From assembly GCF_000020125.1 (NCBI RefSeq), contig NC_010681.1:434001-498000 (forward strand): 64,000 nucleotides of DNA, read 5' to 3'. The notes beneath the pieces are model-generated. The model was given only the letters and a program-made list of their open reading frames with translations, ran no database searches and was not told where the DNA came from. The stretch comes from Paraburkholderia phytofirmans PsJN. GTDB lineage: Bacteria > Pseudomonadota > Gammaproteobacteria > Burkholderiales > Burkholderiaceae. Positions 17,370-26,834 of this stretch are shown here, one piece after another; position 1 is the stretch's first letter; each line of letters starts with the position of its first letter. A program made the translations under genes and the position numbers.

Positions 17370-18677
17370 ATGGCCGATTCCTACTTCCCCCGCTGGCGTC
17401 CCCAGTCGGCAGCCGCCGAGGGCCGCATCGTCGGCACCGACGAGCGGCTAGCGTGGCCGCAGATGTTCGCGATGGGCGTGCAACACGTCGTCGCGATGTT
17501 CGGCTCGACGGTGCTCGCGCCGTTGCTGATGGGCTTCGATCCGAACCTGTGCATCTTTATGTCGGGCATCGGCACGCTGTTGTTCTTCGTGCTGGTGGGC
17601 GGCCGCGTGCCGAGCTATCTCGGTTCGAGCTTCGCGTTCATCGGTCTCGTGATCGCGGTCACGGGCTACGGCGGCCACGGCCCGAATCTGAACATTCCGG
17701 TCGCGCTGGGCGGGATCATTGCGTGCGGCGTGGTGTACGCGATTATCGGCCTGATCGTGTCAGCGGTCGGCACCAGATGGATCGAGACGCTGATACCGCC
17801 GGTGGTGACGGGCGCGATCGTCTGCGTGATCGGTTTGAATCTGGCGCCGATCGCGGTGCATGGTGTGAGCGGCAGCAACTTCGATTCGTGGATGGCGCTC
17901 GTCACTGTGCTGTGCGTGGGCGCGGTCGCGGTGTTCGCGCGCGGCATGCTGCAGCGTCTGCTGATTCTGGTCGGCCTGCTGATGGCGTATGTGATCTACG
18001 CGATCGTCACGAACGGTCTCGGCATGGGTAAGCCGATCGATTTCGCCATTGTCGCGAACGCCGCGTGGTTCGGCATGCCGCACTTCACAGCGCCGGTGTT
18101 CAACATGCAGGCAATGACCCTGCTCGCGCCGATCGCGGTCATTCTGGTGGCGGAGAACCTCGGGCATATCAAGGCAGTGAGCGCGATGACGGGTCAGAAT
18201 CTGGACCGCTACGTCGGCCGGGCATTTCTCGGCGACGGACTCGCGACGATCGTCTCCGGCTTTGCCGGCGGCACGGGTGTCACGACGTACGCCGAGAATA
18301 TCGGCGTGATGGCCGTCACCAAGATCTATTCGACGCTGGTCTTCGTGATCGCCGCGTTGATCGCACTGGTGCTGGGTTTTTCGCCAAAGTTCGGCGCGGT
18401 GATCCAGACCATTCCGGGACCGGTGCTGGGCGGCGTGTCGATCGTCGTGTTCGGGTTGATCGCCGTGACCGGCGCGCGCATCTGGGTCGTCAACAAGGTG
18501 GACTTCTCCGACAACCGCAATCTGATCGTGGCTGCGGTCACGCTCGTACTCGGCGCGGGCGACTTCTCGTTGAAGCTCGGCGGCTTCGGTCTCGGCGGTA
18601 TTGGCACCGCGACGTTCGGCGCGATCATTCTCTACGCGCTCCTGAGAAGGAAGCCGGCGCAAGGCCTGGTGGCGTGA
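17370..18677 (+). CDS. NCS2 family nucleobase permease (uracil/xanthine type)
   Basis: 435 aa, GAGGAGA upstream of the ATG. Twelve or more membrane segments in the UraA/SLC23 fold. The substrate-site helices are recognisable: VAENLGHIKAVSAMTGQNLD (TM8 Glu), TGVTTYAENIGVMAVTKIYS (TM10 Glu and N-I-G-V motif), and GPVLGGVSIVVFGLIAVTGARIWV. The TM10 sequence is closer to UraA/RutG uracil transporters than to XanQ/UacT purine transporters. It imports uracil (or related pyrimidines) with protons across the inner membrane. Stands alone, convergent with the antiporter gene. Confidence 0.9.
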   Translation: MADSYFPRWRPQSAAAEGRIVGTDERLAWPQMFAMGVQHVVAMFGSTVLAPLLMGFDPNLCIFMSGIGTLLFFVLVGGRVPSYLGSSFAFIGLVIAVTGYGGHGPNLNIPVALGGIIACGVVYAIIGLIVSAVGTRWIETLIPPVVTGAIVCVIGLNLAPIAVHGVSGSNFDSWMALVTVLCVGAVAVFARGMLQRLLILVGLLMAYVIYAIVTNGLGMGKPIDFAIVANAAWFGMPHFTAPVFNMQAMTLLAPIAVILVAENLGHIKAVSAMTGQNLDRYVGRAFLGDGLATIVSGFAGGTGVTTYAENIGVMAVTKIYSTLVFVIAALIALVLGFSPKFGAVIQTIPGPVLGGVSIVVFGLIAVTGARIWVVNKVDFSDNRNLIVAAVTLVLGAGDFSLKLGGFGLGGIGTATFGAIILYALLRRKPAQGLVA

Positions 18678-18810
18678 ATTTTCTCGCGCGCTGAATCACT
18701 CGTCTTTGTGAGTTCGTCGGCGGCGCAGGCTTCTTCTTTCGCACATTGTCGTGATCGAAGAAAAAGCCAGTGCCGCCGCCGGTATCGCAACTACGCGGCG
18801 CGAGCGCCTC

Positions 18811-20466
18811 TTATTTTCTCCGCGCCGTCAGCGCAGTCTCCGACAAATCCACTTCCCGCATCAGCTTGTTCAACGTCTCGTCGTTGATTGCCTGACTGCT
18901 GCGCAGTTCCAGCAGCGCCTTGCGCTCGGCTCTCATGGCGGCGAGCTTCATCCTGAACTCCAACGCATCGGCGCGGCGCGCCAGCTCGCGCGGTTCGCGT
19001 TCCTCATCGAGCGTGGCGAGGCGGCGCCGATAGACGTCCATCACCCGCGCGGTGACGTCCGCCGCATACGCCGAGGACGACTCATCGAGGTTCGAGCACT
19101 CCCTGTCGTGCACCTCGTCGACGGCGCGAATCGCGGCTTGCGCGGCCATGGTCCGGGCGAGCGCTTCTTCGGCGGCATGCGGATCCTTGCCGCGGCGCCA
19201 GCCGCTCAGCAACAGCGGCAACCCCACCACCGCCACGATCAGCGAGACCAGAATTACGCCGGATGCGATGAAGATCGCGAGATCGCGGCCCGGCAACGCG
19301 GCGCCACCCGGCAACACCTCGGGCAATGACAACACGCCCGCGAGCGTCACGGCGCCGCGCACGCCAGCCACGGTCGTTACCGCAGCGGTGCGCAAACCCG
19401 GAACGGCATTCGCCACGCCTTGTTTCGCGGCGCTGCGGCTCGCGAAATAGCGCAGCAGCCACACCCACACGAAGCGCATCGCGTACAGGGCGCCCGCCAC
19501 TGCGGCGATGTAGCCGATCAGCCGCCAGACCTGCGCGTTACTGGTCTCGTGCGCGTCGAGTAGAGCCCGGCCGAGAATGTGCGGAAACTGCAGCCCCAGC
19601 AGAATGAACACCATGCCGTTGAAGACGAACTCGATCATGGTCCACGTGCTGCTGGCGCGCACTCGCGACGACGCCGGCCCGGCGGTCACCATGGTCGTGT
19701 AGTTCATCATCATGCCGGCGGCGACCGCGGCCAGAATGCCCGACAACTCGAAGCGCTCGGCGACCAGATAGGCGGCGAACGGAATCAGCAGAGTCATCAC
19801 GACGCCGGGTGCCGGATCGCCTTCTTCGGTGAGATTCAGAAAGTGGGCCGACACGTAGCCGAACAGCCAGCTCACCGCTGCACCCACTGCGAGGCCGCCC
19901 ACGGCGATGATCACGAAACTGATCGACGCGTCGCGCAACGAGAACACGCCGGTCAGCGCCGCGGCGATCGCGAACTTCAACGCGACCAGTCCCGAAGCGT
20001 CGTTCATCAACGCCTCGCCTTCGAGGATATGCATCAGCCGCCCGGGAATCTTGCCCTTGCCGACGATGCCGGACAACGCCACCGCATCGGTCGGCGACAA
20101 CACCGCGGCCAGCGCGAACGCGACCGGCAGCGAGATCGACGGCACCAGCGCGTGCACGAAGTAGCCGACCACCAGCACCGTCATGAAGACAAGGCCGAGC
20201 GCGAGCATCAGGATCGAGCGGCGCGCCATGAAGAACTCGCGCTTCGGAATGCGCCAACCGTCCGCGAACAGCAACGGCGGAATGAACAGCATCATGAAAA
20301 TGTCCGGATTGAAGGTGACGTGCAAGCCGAGCCTCGGCCACGCGAGCAATGCGCCGATCGCGATCTGCACGAGCGGCAGCGGCAACGCGATCGGCAGGAT
20401 GCGGGTGAGGACGCCCGACGCGGCGACGGCGAGCAAAAGAATCAATACGGTAAAGACAATGTCCAT
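18811..20466 (-). CDS. CPA1 family Na+/H+ antiporter (NhaP/YjcE-like)
   Basis: 551 aa from the ATG at 20466. Twelve to thirteen membrane helices, starting DIVFTVLILLLAVAASGVL. Family motifs: FALAAVLSPTDAVALSGIV (unwound helix), HILEGEALMNDASGLVALKFA (ion-site N-D pair) and GVRGAVTLAGVLSLP. The last ~130 residues are a charged, helical cytoplasmic domain (AEEALARTMAAQAAI onward) typical of YjcE-like members. Expected role is electroneutral exchange of Na+ or K+ for protons in pH and salt homeostasis. Confidence 0.92.
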   Translation of the reverse strand: MDIVFTVLILLLAVAASGVLTRILPIALPLPLVQIAIGALLAWPRLGLHVTFNPDIFMMLFIPPLLFADGWRIPKREFFMARRSILMLALGLVFMTVLVVGYFVHALVPSISLPVAFALAAVLSPTDAVALSGIVGKGKIPGRLMHILEGEALMNDASGLVALKFAIAAALTGVFSLRDASISFVIIAVGGLAVGAAVSWLFGYVSAHFLNLTEEGDPAPGVVMTLLIPFAAYLVAERFELSGILAAVAAGMMMNYTTMVTAGPASSRVRASSTWTMIEFVFNGMVFILLGLQFPHILGRALLDAHETSNAQVWRLIGYIAAVAGALYAMRFVWVWLLRYFASRSAAKQGVANAVPGLRTAAVTTVAGVRGAVTLAGVLSLPEVLPGGAALPGRDLAIFIASGVILVSLIVAVVGLPLLLSGWRRGKDPHAAEEALARTMAAQAAIRAVDEVHDRECSNLDESSSAYAADVTARVMDVYRRRLATLDEEREPRELARRADALEFRMKLAAMRAERKALLELRSSQAINDETLNKLMREVDLSETALTARRK

Positions 20467-20839
20467 CGGTCTATTTCTGGGGATATAACGGTATGACTTC
20501 GGTGATCTTCGACGAAACGTCCACGCGATGCTGACGAAGCGTAAGGCCAAAGTTTAGCCGGATGAAGCGCGACGTATCGCTCAAGGTGGCATGCGGCCCT
20601 CTTAGCGAGATCAAATCGTGGTCACTACGGCGCGGCGCACCTTAACGGTGCGCGCCACGCCCACGCGCGGCGCATGCTCCCTTGCACGGGTCAATCTTTC
20701 GAATAAATTTCATTGGAATGTGCGTCAGCGTGCGCATGGAGCTTGCTTAAGGTATATCGATGACGCACATTGAGAGACGGCGCCGAGGTTGTTCGCTTCC
20801 GCGTTCGGACCGGCCCGGCTCTCGCGTGAGAGGACTTGC
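20467..20839. other. Intergenic region between divergent antiporter and EAL genes
   Basis: About 370 bases, no gene. A perfect 7-bp hairpin GCGCACC/GGTGCGC (20635-20641, 20647-20653, loop TTAAC) lies mid-way and lacks a T run; it could be a protein-binding palindrome. The stretch 20695-20760 is more AT-rich and probably holds the promoter of the EAL gene. Confidence 0.45.
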
Positions 20840-22108
20840 ATGACGATTGCGCAACAGGAAAGGACGGCCAGCGCGCCACATGGCTTCGGTGTCGAGATGA
20901 CGTCGGGGCTCGAACGTTTTACGGTGCAGCATGGCGAACTCACGCTGAGCAGCGTGTTTCAACCGATTTTCAGCCTGTCGCATATGCGGGCGGTCGGTTA
21001 CGAAGGGCTGCTGCGTGCGCACGACGCGCTCGACCGGCCCGTGTCGCCGCTCGACGTATTCGGCGAGGCCGCGCGCCTGGGCGATGTGCTGCAGGTCGAC
21101 AAGCTGGCCCAGACGCTGCATCTGGAGAATTTCAAGGTACTCGGCGCGGAGCGCGAGTGGTTGTTCCTCAACGTGCATCCGGGCGCGCTCACCGATCCTT
21201 ATCTCGCCGCTGCGTTGCTGGCTACGTTGAAGCGGCTCGATCTGCCGCCGCGGCGCATCGTGCTCGAAGTGCTCGAGCATCGCGCCGAAGACCTGGAACG
21301 TCTCGCCGACGCCGTGCGCCAGTTCCGCGAGCGCGGCTTCCTGATCGCACTCGACGATTTCGGCGCGGGCCACTCGAACGTCGAACGGATCTGGCAATTG
21401 AATCCCGACATCGTCAAGCTCGACCGCATCATGCTGTCGCACGCCGCGCATCGCGCCGACATGGCGACGATCCTGCCGGGCCTCGTGGCGTTGCTGCACG
21501 AAGCGGGCAAGCTGGTGCTCGTCGAAGGCGTGGAAACAGAGCATGAAGCGCAGATGGCGCTCGCCTGCAACGCGGACTTCGTGCAGGGCTTTTTCTTCGG
21601 CCGTCCGAACCCGGGCGCAGCCGATGCGTTGCACGCGACCACGTGCATCAGCGAACTCACCGAGCGTTATCGCGATCAGGCCGACGCGCGCGAGCGCCGC
21701 AATGCCAGCCGGCTCGCGCCGTACTTGCGGGCTTTCGAGCGGGCGGCGGAGCGGCTCGCGGCCGGCGAACCGCTCGAGGAAGTGTGCTGGAATTTTCTCG
21801 CGCTCGATCATGCCGCGCGCTGTTTCCTGCTCGACGCGAAGGGCAAGCAGGCGGGCCGCAACGTCGTGCTGCGCGCCGATCGCGCGGCGCATGAAACGCG
21901 CTTTCTGCCGCTTGCCGACGCGCAAGGCGCGAACTGGCTGCGTCGTCCGTATTTCCGCGATGCGATCAATGCGCCGGAGCGCGTGCATGTGACGCGGCCG
22001 TATCTGTCGATCAACGAGGCGTTGCCGTGCGTGACGCTATCGGTAGCGACGCGCGTCGGCGAGCAGACCTGCGTGTTGTGCGGCGATATCGACTGGGTGG
22101 ATGAGTAG
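20840..22108 (+). CDS. EAL-domain c-di-GMP phosphodiesterase with C-terminal sensor-like domain
   Basis: 422 aa, GAGAGGA before the ATG 20840. EAL domain at about residues 20-260 with all catalytic positions: YEGLLR (E-x-L-x-R), FLNVHP, LEVLEH, ALDDFGAGHSN, VKLDR, VEGVET. It should linearise c-di-GMP to pGpG. The last ~150 residues (YLRAFERAAERLAAGEPLEE onward, then RPYFRDAINAPERVHVTRPY) resemble a cytoplasmic Cache/PAS-like sensory module, as in YP_ EAL-Cache fusions. No membrane segment. Divergent from the antiporter gene. Confidence 0.9.
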   Translation: MTIAQQERTASAPHGFGVEMTSGLERFTVQHGELTLSSVFQPIFSLSHMRAVGYEGLLRAHDALDRPVSPLDVFGEAARLGDVLQVDKLAQTLHLENFKVLGAEREWLFLNVHPGALTDPYLAAALLATLKRLDLPPRRIVLEVLEHRAEDLERLADAVRQFRERGFLIALDDFGAGHSNVERIWQLNPDIVKLDRIMLSHAAHRADMATILPGLVALLHEAGKLVLVEGVETEHEAQMALACNADFVQGFFFGRPNPGAADALHATTCISELTERYRDQADARERRNASRLAPYLRAFERAAERLAAGEPLEEVCWNFLALDHAARCFLLDAKGKQAGRNVVLRADRAAHETRFLPLADAQGANWLRRPYFRDAINAPERVHVTRPYLSINEALPCVTLSVATRVGEQTCVLCGDIDWVDE

Positions 22109-22152
22109 CGGTTCTGACATCATGTCGTTTTTAACGACACTCAGCCGCGCTT

Positions 22153-22848
22153 ATGTCCGTCCTCCTTGAAGTCATTGCCACGACCGTTGCCGACGCGCGC
22201 GTAGCCGCGCAAGCCGGCGCCGATCGTCTCGAACTTGTCACCGCGATGGGCGAGGGCGGCCTGACGCCGAGCCTCGGACTGATCGAAGCGGTGGTGGCGG
22301 CGGTCGAGATTCCAGTGAATGTGATCGTGCGGCCGCATAGCCGCTCGTTCGTGTACGACGCCGACGACTATGCAGTGATGCTGCGTGACGTGCGCGCGGT
22401 GACAGCGGCGGGCGCGAATGGCATAGTGATCGGCATGCTGAATGCCGCGGGGGAGATCGACCGCGAAGGCCTCGCACGTGCGATCGATGCAGCGGATGGA
22501 CTGGCTGTCACCTTCCATCGCGCGTTCGACGAAGCGCGGGATTTGCACCGTTCATTGGATGTGCTGCTTGGTTTCGACGCGGTGACGAACGTGTTGACCT
22601 CGGGTGGACAAGCTTCCGTGCTGCACGCGGAAGACACGATCCGCGAGCTGGTCCAGCAGGCGGCCGATTCGCATTGCACCGTGCTGGCCGGAGCCGGTTT
22701 GACGGTCGATGCAATTGCCGGCTTCGTGAGCAGAACACACGTTGAAGCCGTGCATTTCGGCTCGGGCGTGCGCGTGAACAGCAACGGTCTCGCGCCGGTC
22801 GATTCAGACAAAGTTGCAGAGGTCCGCGCACTGTTGACGAGCGCATGA
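22153..22848 (+). CDS. cutC: CutC family protein
   Basis: 231 aa TIM-barrel. Conserved elements: LEVIATTVADARVAAQAGADRLELV, EGGLTPSLGLI, VNVIVRPHSRSFVYD, TFHRAFDEARD, VLTSGGQASVLHAE and VHFGSGVR. CutC was named for copper homeostasis in E. coli, though a direct copper role is disputed. A very strong terminator follows 30 bases after the stop. Confidence 0.93.
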   Translation: MSVLLEVIATTVADARVAAQAGADRLELVTAMGEGGLTPSLGLIEAVVAAVEIPVNVIVRPHSRSFVYDADDYAVMLRDVRAVTAAGANGIVIGMLNAAGEIDREGLARAIDAADGLAVTFHRAFDEARDLHRSLDVLLGFDAVTNVLTSGGQASVLHAEDTIRELVQQAADSHCTVLAGAGLTVDAIAGFVSRTHVEAVHFGSGVRVNSNGLAPVDSDKVAEVRALLTSA

Positions 22849-22878
22849 CTCAATAGCTAAAACAACGAAGCAAAGAAA

Positions 22879-22917
22879 AATGCCGCTTCGAGATCGCTCT
22901 CGAAGCGGCATTCTTTT
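22879..22917. terminator. Bidirectional terminator between cutC and the indolepyruvate oxidoreductase gene
   Basis: Perfect 15-bp stem, 22879-22893 with 22898-22912, loop TCGC, followed by CTTTT on plus and preceded by AAAGAAA, so T-rich on minus as well. It lies between two convergent genes. Confidence 0.92.
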
Positions 22918-22943
22918 ATCTGCGTCTGCGGCGCCAAGAAAAC

Positions 22944-25900
22944 CTACTTCGCCACGACCACCGGAATCCCGCGCAACTGCCCCGCGCCTTTCATCTCTTC
23001 CAGCGATTTGCGCACCGACTCACCCGTCGCCGCTTCGATCTGCAAACGTGCGGCCAGATCGCGCTCGCCACGCTTCACACCCGCCAGATTCGCAAGCTTC
23101 ACATGACCATAACCGCGCACGCGAGCATGCAGGTCGGCCAGTTTCGCCACGTCTTCCAGATTGCCGGCATCGAGCCTGGCAAGCGCACGCTGCAACGTGG
23201 TTTCATAATCGCCCGCGAGTTCGCGTTCCATCTTGCGTTCCAGCGTGCGGCCAAACGGATCGAGCATCGTGCCGCGCAGGCTGCTGAATTTCGCGAGCGT
23301 GCCGAGTACCGGCCACATCCATTGACCGAAGGTTTTCTTCACCGGATTCTTGCCGGGCTCAGGACGCGTGAGCGTCGGCGGCGCGAGATTGAACTTGATG
23401 CCGAAGTCCTTGCCGGCCACGCCTTCGAATTGCGCTTCCAGTGCTTCACGGAATACCGCATCCGTATGCAGGCGCGCCACTTCGTATTCGTCCTTCACCG
23501 CGAGCAAGCGGTAAAACGTGGTCGCGACCGCGCGCGTCACGCGCTCGCTCTTCGCATCCACCGAGGTTTCCGCACGACGTGCCGCATCGACTAGCGCGCG
23601 ATAGCGCTTCACATAGCTTGCGCCGCCGTATGTCTGCAGACGTCCTTCGCGATGCGCGATCAGTTCGTCGAGCGTATCGACGCGTACGCTCTGCTTCGCG
23701 AGATGCCGCGCTTGCCACAGCGCTTCGAGCGCGGCCGGATCTTCGGCGGCGAGGCGGCCAATCGAAAACGCCAACTGGTTCATCTGCACCGCGACGTTGT
23801 TCAATTCGATCGCACGCATCATCGCGCCGAACGACACGGGCACCAGACCGAGTTGCCAGGCATAACCGAGCATCAGAATGTTCGCGCCGATGGTGTCGCC
23901 GAGGAAGCGCGTGGCGAGCGCTTGTGCGTCGCACGTCGACATGCGCTCCGCGCCGGCAGCGTGACGCATCTTGTCGAGCAGCGCGTCGGCGTGCAGCGTT
24001 GCGTCCGGATTCGTCACGAACGTGGCGTTCGGAATTGCGTGCGTGTTCACGACGATGCGCGTGCGGCCATGACGCACCGTTTGCAGCGCATCGGCGCTTG
24101 CACCGACCACCATATCGCAGGCGAGCAGCACATCGGCCTGTTGCGTGTCGATACGCACCTGGTTGAGCCATTCGTCGCGCGCGGCGAAGCGCACGAACGA
24201 CAGCACCGAGCCGCCCTTTTGCGCGAAGCCCATGAAATCGAGCACCGACGCGCTCTTGCCTTCCAGATGCGCCGCCATGCTGATCAATGCGCCCACCGTC
24301 ACGACGCCCGTGCCACCGACGCCCGTCACCAGAATGTCGTACGGCGCGGCGTCGAGATGCGTCGCCGGAATCGGCAGTGCTTCGACGCGAGCGGCCAGCG
24401 CTTGCGGATCGAAGGCGGCGCCCGCGGCTTTCTTCAGCTTGCCGCCTTCTACCGTGACGAAGCTGGGGCAGAAGCCGTTCACGCACGAATAGTCTTTGTT
24501 GCACGACGATTGATCGATGCGGCGCTTGCGGCCCAACGCCGTTTCAACCGGTTCCACCGACAGGCAATTCGATTGCACGCCGCAATCGCCGCAGCCTTCG
24601 CAGACTTCCTCATTGATGAAGAGGCGCTTGTCCGGATCGGGGAATTCGCCTTTTTTCCGGCGCCGGCGTTTTTCCGCCGCACAGGTCTGGTCGTAGATCA
24701 GCACGGTCACGCCGTCGGTGTCGCGCAATTGGCGCTGCACGGTGTCCATCTCGCTGCGATGGTGAAACGTGGTGCCCTTCGGGAATTGGTCGTGATGGCC
24801 GTCGTATTTCTCCGGCTCGTCGCTGACCACGACGAAGCGCGACACGCCTTCGGCTTCCACCTGACGCGCGATCTGCGGCACCGAAATGCTGCCGTCCACC
24901 GGTTGTCCGCCCGTCATCGCGACGGCGTCGTTATAGAGAATCTTGTACGTGATGGTGGCTTTCGCGGCCACGGCCTGGCGGATCGCCAGAATGCCCGAAT
25001 GGAAGTAGGTGCCGTCGCCGAGATTCTGGAACACGTGGCGCGTTTTCGTGAACATCGAATGCGACGCCCAGTCCACGCCTTCACCGCCCATCTGGATGAG
25101 ACCGGTCGTGTCGCGCTCCATCCACGAGGCCATGAAGTGACAGCCGATCCCCGCATGCGCGATCGATCCTTCCGGCACTTTGGTCGACGTATTGTGCGGA
25201 CAGCCCGAGCAGAAGTACGGCGTGCGCTTCACGCTGTCCGCGGCGTTCGAGAGAATTTGCGGCGCGACCAGATCGACCACGCGTTCGCGGCGATCGAGTG
25301 CGGGCTTGTGCTTCGCGAGCCAGTTGGCGAACACAGGCAGAATGCGCGACGGCCGCAATTCGCCGAGCGAGGACAGCAGCAGCGTGCCGTCTTCGGCGTT
25401 CTTGCCAACCACGATGGGCCGCGTGCCTTGCGTGCGGTTGTACAGATAGTCCTTGATCTGCTGTTCGATGACCGGGCCTTTCTCCTCGATCACCAGCACT
25501 TCGGACAGGCCGGAAACGAACGCGTCGATCCGCGTCATCTCCAGCGGAAACGACAGGCCGACCTTGTAGATGCGCACGCCGGCCGCTTCCAGGTCGGCGA
25601 CCGTCAGATCGAGGCGGCGCAGCGTTTCCATCAGGTCCAGATGCGCCTTGCCGCAGGTCACGATCCCGACGTTCGCATGCGGACTCGGCGCAATCCATTT
25701 GTCGATGCTGTTCACGCGCGCGAAGTGGCGCACCGCGTCGAGCTTCGCGTGCATCCGCGATTCGATCGTCAAGCTCGGCAGATCGGGCCAGCGGTTGTGC
25801 AGGCCGCCGGCGGGCACTTCGAAATCCTGCGGCATGGTCCAGTCGGTGCGCAGCGCGTCGAGATCGACCGTCGAGCCGGACTCGACCGTTTCGGAAATTG

Positions 25901-26531
25901 CCTTGTAGCCAACCCACGCGCCCGAGAAGCGCGACAACTCCCAGCCGTACAAGCCGAACTCCAGCATGTCGGCGATATTCGACGGATTCACCACTGGCAT
26001 GTGCCAGGCCATCATCGCGAAGTCGCTCTGATGCGGCATCGATGACGACACGCAGCCGTGGTCGTCGCCCGCCACCACCAGCACGCCGCCGTGCGGCGAC
26101 GAGCCGTAGGCGTTGCCGTGCTTGAGCGCATCGCCGGCGCGATCCACGCCTGGGCCTTTGCCGTACCACATCGCGAACACGCCTTCGACGGTGCGCTCCG
26201 GGTCCGATTCCACCCGCTGAGTACCAAGCACGGCGGTGCCGCCAAGCTCTTCGTTGATGGCCGGCAAAAAGCGGATATCACTCGCTGCGAGCAGTTTTTT
26301 CGCCTTCCACAACTGCTGGTCGACCATGCCGAGCGGCGAGCCGCGATAGCCGCTGATGAAGCCGGCGGTATTCATGCCGCGTGCCTTATCGGCGGCGCGC
26401 TGCATGAGCACGAGGCGCACCAGCGCCTGCGTGCCGGTCAGGAAGATCCGGCCGCGCGTCGCGGTGAGGTTGTCGGAAAGCTTGTAATCGGCCAGTGCGG
26501 GCGTGCCGTCGATGGGCAGGCGAGCGGTCAT
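22944..26531 (-). CDS. Indolepyruvate ferredoxin oxidoreductase, alpha-beta-gamma fusion
   Basis: 1195 aa. Order: pyruvate-oxidoreductase-type N-terminal domain (GRIFLTGTQALVRLVLMQRA, NTAGFISGYRGSPLG), TPP-binding domain (YFCSGCPHNTSTKVPEGS, IGCHFMASWMERDT, QMGGEGVDWASHSMF), a 4Fe-4S site (EEVCEGCGDCGVQSNC), then the gamma domain (ILVTGVGGTGVVTVGALISM) and a C-terminal DUF6537-like segment. It oxidatively decarboxylates arylpyruvates to aryl-acetyl-CoA using TPP, CoA and ferredoxin, in aromatic or branched amino-acid breakdown. Beta-proteobacteria commonly carry this single-chain form. It stands alone, ending at the shared terminator near cutC. Confidence 0.95.
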   Translation of the reverse strand: MTARLPIDGTPALADYKLSDNLTATRGRIFLTGTQALVRLVLMQRAADKARGMNTAGFISGYRGSPLGMVDQQLWKAKKLLAASDIRFLPAINEELGGTAVLGTQRVESDPERTVEGVFAMWYGKGPGVDRAGDALKHGNAYGSSPHGGVLVVAGDDHGCVSSSMPHQSDFAMMAWHMPVVNPSNIADMLEFGLYGWELSRFSGAWVGYKAISETVESGSTVDLDALRTDWTMPQDFEVPAGGLHNRWPDLPSLTIESRMHAKLDAVRHFARVNSIDKWIAPSPHANVGIVTCGKAHLDLMETLRRLDLTVADLEAAGVRIYKVGLSFPLEMTRIDAFVSGLSEVLVIEEKGPVIEQQIKDYLYNRTQGTRPIVVGKNAEDGTLLLSSLGELRPSRILPVFANWLAKHKPALDRRERVVDLVAPQILSNAADSVKRTPYFCSGCPHNTSTKVPEGSIAHAGIGCHFMASWMERDTTGLIQMGGEGVDWASHSMFTKTRHVFQNLGDGTYFHSGILAIRQAVAAKATITYKILYNDAVAMTGGQPVDGSISVPQIARQVEAEGVSRFVVVSDEPEKYDGHHDQFPKGTTFHHRSEMDTVQRQLRDTDGVTVLIYDQTCAAEKRRRRKKGEFPDPDKRLFINEEVCEGCGDCGVQSNCLSVEPVETALGRKRRIDQSSCNKDYSCVNGFCPSFVTVEGGKLKKAAGAAFDPQALAARVEALPIPATHLDAAPYDILVTGVGGTGVVTVGALISMAAHLEGKSASVLDFMGFAQKGGSVLSFVRFAARDEWLNQVRIDTQQADVLLACDMVVGASADALQTVRHGRTRIVVNTHAIPNATFVTNPDATLHADALLDKMRHAAGAERMSTCDAQALATRFLGDTIGANILMLGYAWQLGLVPVSFGAMMRAIELNNVAVQMNQLAFSIGRLAAEDPAALEALWQARHLAKQSVRVDTLDELIAHREGRLQTYGGASYVKRYRALVDAARRAETSVDAKSERVTRAVATTFYRLLAVKDEYEVARLHTDAVFREALEAQFEGVAGKDFGIKFNLAPPTLTRPEPGKNPVKKTFGQWMWPVLGTLAKFSSLRGTMLDPFGRTLERKMERELAGDYETTLQRALARLDAGNLEDVAKLADLHARVRGYGHVKLANLAGVKRGERDLAARLQIEAATGESVRKSLEEMKGAGQLRGIPVVVAK

Positions 26532-26834
26532 GGGTCAGTCTCCGTTTTATTGCATCCGCGCGCGGTGGTGGGGACCACGAAGGTGGCGCAGCGAAAGAGA
26601 CTCTATTTTTTAGCGCCAATGAGAGAGAATTTTTTCTACTTTGGCCGGGCAGTTGCGAGTGGGCGCGAAGACCTGCGCGTTTTAATGAAGTTTTGAGATG
26701 GATCTGCTGCGCAACGGGCGGATTCGGGTAAGCCCTGGTGCGGTTGGCGCGTTTCTGGGCGGCCCCAAAGCGTTCCGGGCGCCGGGACGCATTGCTGCGT
26801 GCCGGCGCCCGGGATGCCTGGCTAAAGAAGCTGC
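26532..26834. other. Intergenic, between the indolepyruvate oxidoreductase start and tpsA end
   Basis: About 300 bases with no gene. The 26590-26720 part is moderately AT-rich. It includes the long hairpin listed separately at 26775-26812. Confidence 0.5.
26775..26812 (-). terminator. Very GC-rich stem-loop at the 3' end of the two-partner secretion operon
   Basis: CCGGGCGCCGG (26775-26785) pairs perfectly with CCGGCGCCCGG (26802-26812). An inner ACGCA/TGCGT stem (26787-26791, 26796-26800) closes on loop TTGC. It lies 22 bases past the tpsA stop. The minus-strand flank has no T run, so it may be a 3'-end stabiliser or a factor-dependent stop rather than a classical terminator. Confidence 0.5.
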
